8,901 nucleotides of DNA from Acidobacteriota bacterium (GTDB lineage: Bacteria > Acidobacteriota > Blastocatellia > Pyrinomonadales > Pyrinomonadaceae). Made by a program: the position numbers and the translations under genes. The notes under the pieces are model-generated. The model was not told the origin of the DNA. It searched no databases and saw only the letters and a program-made list of their open reading frames with translations. The stretch covers positions 1-8,901 of the forward strand of contig JADYZI010000333.1 in assembly GCA_020853255.1 (NCBI GenBank), in the 5' to 3' direction. Shown one piece after another: positions 5,858 through 8,901 of the stretch (the stretch's first letter is position 1; every line of letters begins with the position of its first letter).

Positions 5858-6943
5858 TTAGGAACCGTGCTTGCGTAAAAGCTTTCCATAGATCTCGATC
5901 AATTGAGCAGCAAGGCCGTTGATAGACCGGCTTCTGGCCGTAAAGGCTCTCGCGTTCGCTCCGAGTTGCCGACGCATTCTCCTGTCTGTAATCAGCGATT
6001 TAGAAGCGGCGACGAGAGCCTCAAAGTCTGACGGCGGGAACAGGATGCCGCGGTCGCTACTGACAATTTCGGGAACTCCGCCAACCTCGGGCGCGACGAC
6101 CGGGATTCCACATGCCATAGCTTCCAATATTACGTTCGGAGTGCCCTCATAGCTGGAAGTCAGAACCAGCAAATCAGTTTCATTATATAGATCGGAAAGA
6201 TCAGAAAGTTCGCCCATCGATGAGAATCTGTGGCCGTTTAACGACTTTTCAACGATAAGCTGCTGGACCCTCTCCCGCATTGGCCCGTCTCCAGCCATTC
6301 GAAATTGCAGGTCAAAGGCAGGCAACTCGGAGCAGAGCCTGGAGGCGAGTTCAACAAACAATTCTGGTCTTTTTTCAGGTGAGAGCCTGCCGACGAAAGA
6401 AATATTGACTTGGCGGTTATCCGAGGAAAATGATCGAGCCGGAAGAGGCGTTCCTTTGATCGCGTTGGGGACAAAATCGATTCTGTTCTTTCGTACGCCG
6501 GTCCTAATTGCTCGATCCACGGCAGCTTGTGAATTGGCGATCAGATGGTGCGGTAGCGAAAGCTGGCTCTTGCCGTATATTCCGTTGCGATCAAGTTCAC
6601 TCGTAAGATCGCTTCGTATGGCACCGATGCTTACTATCCTGTTTATACGGGCTGCGAGTCCGGCATAAATGTTCGTATAAAAATGGGAGCTTTGAAGAAT
6701 ATCGGCCGACCAATTCGCAACCGACCTGGCAACCTTGACCACCCTTGCAAGTCTATTGGAAGGTTCACCAACCCAATCGATATCAACCCCAATGCGCCGA
6801 ATTTCTTCCTCGAATGATTCGCCACGTGTCAGGCAAAGTAATTTCACGTCGACATCCATTCTTATTAACGACTCGAGCATGAACATCAACTGCCTTTCGG
6901 CCCCGCCGCGGCCCAGTGTGCCGGCAAGAAAACAAACTCTCAT
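5858..6943 (-). CDS. Family 4 glycosyltransferase (GT-B), GxGGAE type
   Basis: This 361-aa GT-B enzyme is a textbook GT4 member. GRGGAERQ (11-18) is the N-terminal glycine-rich acceptor loop. SFVGRLSPEKRP (182-193) opens the donor domain with the Arg and Lys that contact the nucleotide-sugar phosphates. AGDGP (217-221) follows, and SYEGTPNVILEAMACGIPVV (264-283) contains the complete E266-x7-E274 motif. There are no membrane segments, so it is probably a soluble or peripheral cytoplasmic enzyme acting on lipid-linked intermediates. Its ATG overlaps the TGA of the previous gene (ATGA), a sign of translational coupling, and no independent ribosome binding site is seen. The sugar specificity is not readable from the sequence. 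Confidence 0.95.
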   Translation of the reverse strand: MRVCFLAGTLGRGGAERQLMFMLESLIRMDVDVKLLCLTRGESFEEEIRRIGVDIDWVGEPSNRLARVVKVARSVANWSADILQSSHFYTNIYAGLAARINRIVSIGAIRSDLTSELDRNGIYGKSQLSLPHHLIANSQAAVDRAIRTGVRKNRIDFVPNAIKGTPLPARSFSSDNRQVNISFVGRLSPEKRPELFVELASRLCSELPAFDLQFRMAGDGPMRERVQQLIVEKSLNGHRFSSMGELSDLSDLYNETDLLVLTSSYEGTPNVILEAMACGIPVVAPEVGGVPEIVSSDRGILFPPSDFEALVAASKSLITDRRMRRQLGANARAFTARSRSINGLAAQLIEIYGKLLRKHGS

Positions 6944-8139
6944 AGCGGACTAGCTGGGTGCTCCTGAATGTATCTGCGGAAAGGGCGGTCCATTCTCCAG
7001 GATCGCTCGAGAAACTCTCCGATCCGCTCCTGCCAATTCTCAAGCGTATATTCGCGTGCCGTTTCGATCGCCCTTTTTGACATCTCTTCGTATCGTCCTG
7101 GGTCAGAGAGAACTTCGATCACGGCATCCGCTACTTTTTCGGGGTCGGGAGCTTCCAGAAGTACCCCACCGCCATGCGAAAGCAGTTGGGGCAGTACTGA
7201 CACCCGCGTCGTCACGACCGGAAGACCGGCCGCGAGAGCTTCGACCACGGCTTTAGGAAAACCTTCTGATGCTGAGGTCGGAAAACAGAACAGGTCAGAT
7301 ACGTCCAACAGATCGAGAACTTGCGTCTGGCTCAGTTGTCCGAGAAAACGGACGTTTTCGCTGACACCGCAGTTTTCTGCAAGTGACTTAAGACGATCAA
7401 GCTGTGAGCCTCCTCCCGCAACGGTCAGTTGCACGTTCGGAAAGACCCTCAGGACCCTCGGGAGGCTCCTGATCACAACATCAGTACCCTTGCGTTCTTC
7501 CTGCCGGCATGCAATTATCAGCCGCGGCCGGTTGCGGTCACGTGGCTGACTCTTTAACGGGATTAACTGCTTTTTGCTCAACGAAGTTGCGAAGATCCAT
7601 TCGATATTTGAATTGCGCGCTGAAGGAGGCGCGGGCCCACCGCCGGTAGCAAGCATTGCATTCTTGCGGCCCGCCAGTGCCTCCATACCAAATTTCCAGA
7701 AGCGCTCCGCAACCGTTCTCGGCTGCAGCCAGTTGCCACAATGCCGGATGAAGATTCGCTTCCTCTGGAGGAGAGCGAATAGTATCCCGATAGTACCGAC
7801 ATCTCCTGGGATCGGGGCGTGAACCGCATCAGCTCTCCTGATAGCCTTCCAGATGGTCGCAGCGGCCTTGAAGAGCCAAACTGCAAATAGCAATTTGCGC
7901 ATGATGCCGGTGCCCAATGGGATCGGCAACGGCTCGACGTCAAGCTGGTTGCCTGACAACGGAGCTAAACCAGCCACGTCTCTACTACTTTCACATGGAA
8001 CAACGAGTGTCGTGCGTGAAAATATCTCTGAAAGATACCGCATCTGGAGGGGAAATCCTCCGTCCGTCGCATACCCCACCTGGGAATTGGGCATCGGCCA
8101 GCACACCTTATGTGAAACAACAACTAGATCCAATGGCAT
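6940..8139 (-). CDS. Family 4 glycosyltransferase (GT-B), divergent N-terminal domain
   Basis: This protein is 399 aa, somewhat longer than its two GT4 neighbours. The donor domain is standard: LIIACRQEERKGTDVVIRSL (207-226) in place of the usual VGR-x-x-x-EKG strand, VAGGGSQLDRL (240-250), FLGQLS (265-270) and ASEGFPKAVVEALAAGLPVV (290-309), with E292-x7-E300 intact. The N-terminal half is less typical: GYATDGGFPLQMRYLSEIF (22-40) supplies the loop region, and HAPIPGDVGTIG (107-118) and IRHCGNW (131-137) resemble GT4 proteins that handle lipid-linked or branched acceptors only loosely. A GGAG lies three bases before the ATG, and the gene begins 16 bases after the methyltransferase stop. It ends in an ATGA overlap with the next glycosyltransferase. 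Family assignment is firm; acceptor and donor are unknown. Confidence 0.93.
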   Translation of the reverse strand: MPLDLVVVSHKVCWPMPNSQVGYATDGGFPLQMRYLSEIFSRTTLVVPCESSRDVAGLAPLSGNQLDVEPLPIPLGTGIMRKLLFAVWLFKAAATIWKAIRRADAVHAPIPGDVGTIGILFALLQRKRIFIRHCGNWLQPRTVAERFWKFGMEALAGRKNAMLATGGGPAPPSARNSNIEWIFATSLSKKQLIPLKSQPRDRNRPRLIIACRQEERKGTDVVIRSLPRVLRVFPNVQLTVAGGGSQLDRLKSLAENCGVSENVRFLGQLSQTQVLDLLDVSDLFCFPTSASEGFPKAVVEALAAGLPVVTTRVSVLPQLLSHGGGVLLEAPDPEKVADAVIEVLSDPGRYEEMSKRAIETAREYTLENWQERIGEFLERSWRMDRPFRRYIQEHPASPL

Positions 8140-8155
8140 AAGCTCCGATGCACCG

Positions 8156-8896
8156 CTATTCTCCAGACAGGGACCGCCTCAATAAACTCAACCGATGTGT
8201 TCTGAGCGGGGGAAGCGAACTTAGGATACTAGCCAACGCCCAGTTGTGCTTTGCAACAAATCTCGAGATCGGCGGAGCAAGGGTTACTGACCGACTGACA
8301 ACTTTCATATTTGGAAACAATCCCGCTATTTGCTTTCGCCCGATCGGTAACAGATCCTTATTTCGGGGGTTGCGTACGTCCGCGTCGTAGAGGAGAATCG
8401 TCCCCCGGTTCGCCAACACGCGATCTACCTCGGCGGCTATCGTTCGCCGAACCGACATACTCGTAATGGAGGAAAGCACGGTCGAAATAATTACGAGGTC
8501 AAAAAATCCATTGTCCCATGGCATTTTCGATGCGTCTCCAACAATTAGATTGGCCGATGGCAGAGCGCCCATAGCAACCGCGGCCCGCTTTTCGTCGAGT
8601 TCTATCCCGTAGAGATCGTTTTCGGAGAGACCCCAGGCGATGCAGTCGCCTAACCAACCAAGCTTCCCGTAACCGATCTCGAGGCATTTGTTTCCACGTT
8701 GCGGAAAGCGATCTGTCGCCACGAGTAACTCGGATGCAACACGCCTTCTCTCGAAAAGCATCAACATTTCACCAGGCTGCCAGGGCGCGTACATATCCGG
8801 GTCGATCTCAAAAGTTCTTTTGCTATAGACCTCCTTGATCCGATCCCTTTCGGCAACTAATATTGCATCCTCTACCGGGTGCTCAAGCATGGCCAT
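8156..8896 (-). CDS. Class I SAM-dependent methyltransferase
   Basis: This 246-aa protein has a Rossmann-type methyltransferase core. Motif I is CLEIGYGKLGW (71-81), which binds SAM. LYGIELDEK (95-103) carries the acidic ribose ligand, and VGDASKMPW (119-127) the adenine-contacting Asp. FFDLVIISTVLSSI (131-144) is motif IV, and GTILLYDADVRNP (165-177) a later strand. About 70 residues precede the core, including GEMLMLFERRRVASELL (42-58), typical of small-molecule or glycan methyltransferases of the Methyltransf_11/25 type. As first gene of the visible operon and followed after 16 bases by a GT4, it probably methylates a sugar, lipid-linked intermediate or chain end. The ATG at 8896 is five bases from the window edge, so its binding site is only partly visible; an in-frame ATG at 8890 is an alternative. 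A longer upstream start cannot be ruled out. Confidence 0.88.
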   Translation of the reverse strand: MAMLEHPVEDAILVAERDRIKEVYSKRTFEIDPDMYAPWQPGEMLMLFERRRVASELLVATDRFPQRGNKCLEIGYGKLGWLGDCIAWGLSENDLYGIELDEKRAAVAMGALPSANLIVGDASKMPWDNGFFDLVIISTVLSSITSMSVRRTIAAEVDRVLANRGTILLYDADVRNPRNKDLLPIGRKQIAGLFPNMKVVSRSVTLAPPISRFVAKHNWALASILSSLPPLRTHRLSLLRRSLSGE

Positions 8897-8901
8897 TGTA
8901 A

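Noticed and set aside
5821..5889. N-terminal extension of the Wzy-like protein from the ATG at 5889
   Set aside because: The 23 extra residues are polar and precede the natural start of the first helix. The upstream sequence lacks a good binding site, while GGAAGGG is correctly placed for the ATG at 5820.
6968..7549. Plus-strand open frame of 193 codons opposite the GT4 at 6940-8139
   Set aside because: It is antisense to conserved donor-domain motifs. The translation is Ser/Arg/Pro-rich and has no recognisable fold or ribosome binding site.
1..8901. CRISPR arrays, insertion sequences, tRNA or rRNA genes
   Set aside because: No direct-repeat array, transposase motif, terminal inverted repeat or cloverleaf-like segment was seen; nearly all of the window is accounted for by coding sequence.

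Overview
The window is a block of polysaccharide-assembly genes, all read from the minus strand, followed by the start of a separate pair of RiPP-type (lasso-peptide-like) maturation genes. GC content is close to half by eye. Membrane-polymerase and ExoA-type genes of this kind point to a bacterium, probably Gram-negative, but nothing here allows a lineage call. The hexamer CGATCG is clearly over-represented (about 14 copies counted by hand, against about 2 expected by chance), which looks like a genome signature.

Transcription runs from high to low coordinates. The order is: class I SAM-dependent methyltransferase (8896-8156), GT4 glycosyltransferase (8139-6940), second GT4 (6943-5858), Wzy/O-antigen-ligase-type membrane protein (5820-4423), third GT4 (4453-3383), CapK/PaaK-type adenylate-forming enzyme (3364-1949) and ExoA-type GT2 glycosyltransferase (1944-949). 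Spacing is tight (an ATGA overlap, a 31-base overlap, and gaps of 4, 16, 18 and 37 bases), so these seven genes look like one transcription unit. Together they would build and polymerise a surface or secreted polysaccharide: four glycosyltransferases extend the repeat unit, the Wzy-like protein polymerises or ligates it, and the methyltransferase and CapK protein probably modify it. No initiating sugar-phosphate transferase, flippase or chain-length/export protein lies in the window, so the locus continues beyond it, most likely upstream past 8901.

After a gap of about 270 bases comes a small PqqD-like protein (RiPP recognition element, 680-333). Overlapping its 3' end by 17 bases is the N-terminal 116 codons of a lasso-peptide B2-type transglutaminase-like protease (349 to the left edge), showing its catalytic Cys and His. 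This second gene runs off the window and is easily missed. The pair corresponds to split lasso B1 and B2. No convincing precursor peptide, no asparagine-synthetase-like cyclase and no exporter are visible, so the substrate is unknown. The most interesting question is whether this is a lasso locus that merely adjoins the polysaccharide genes or a peptide-processing module that works with them.
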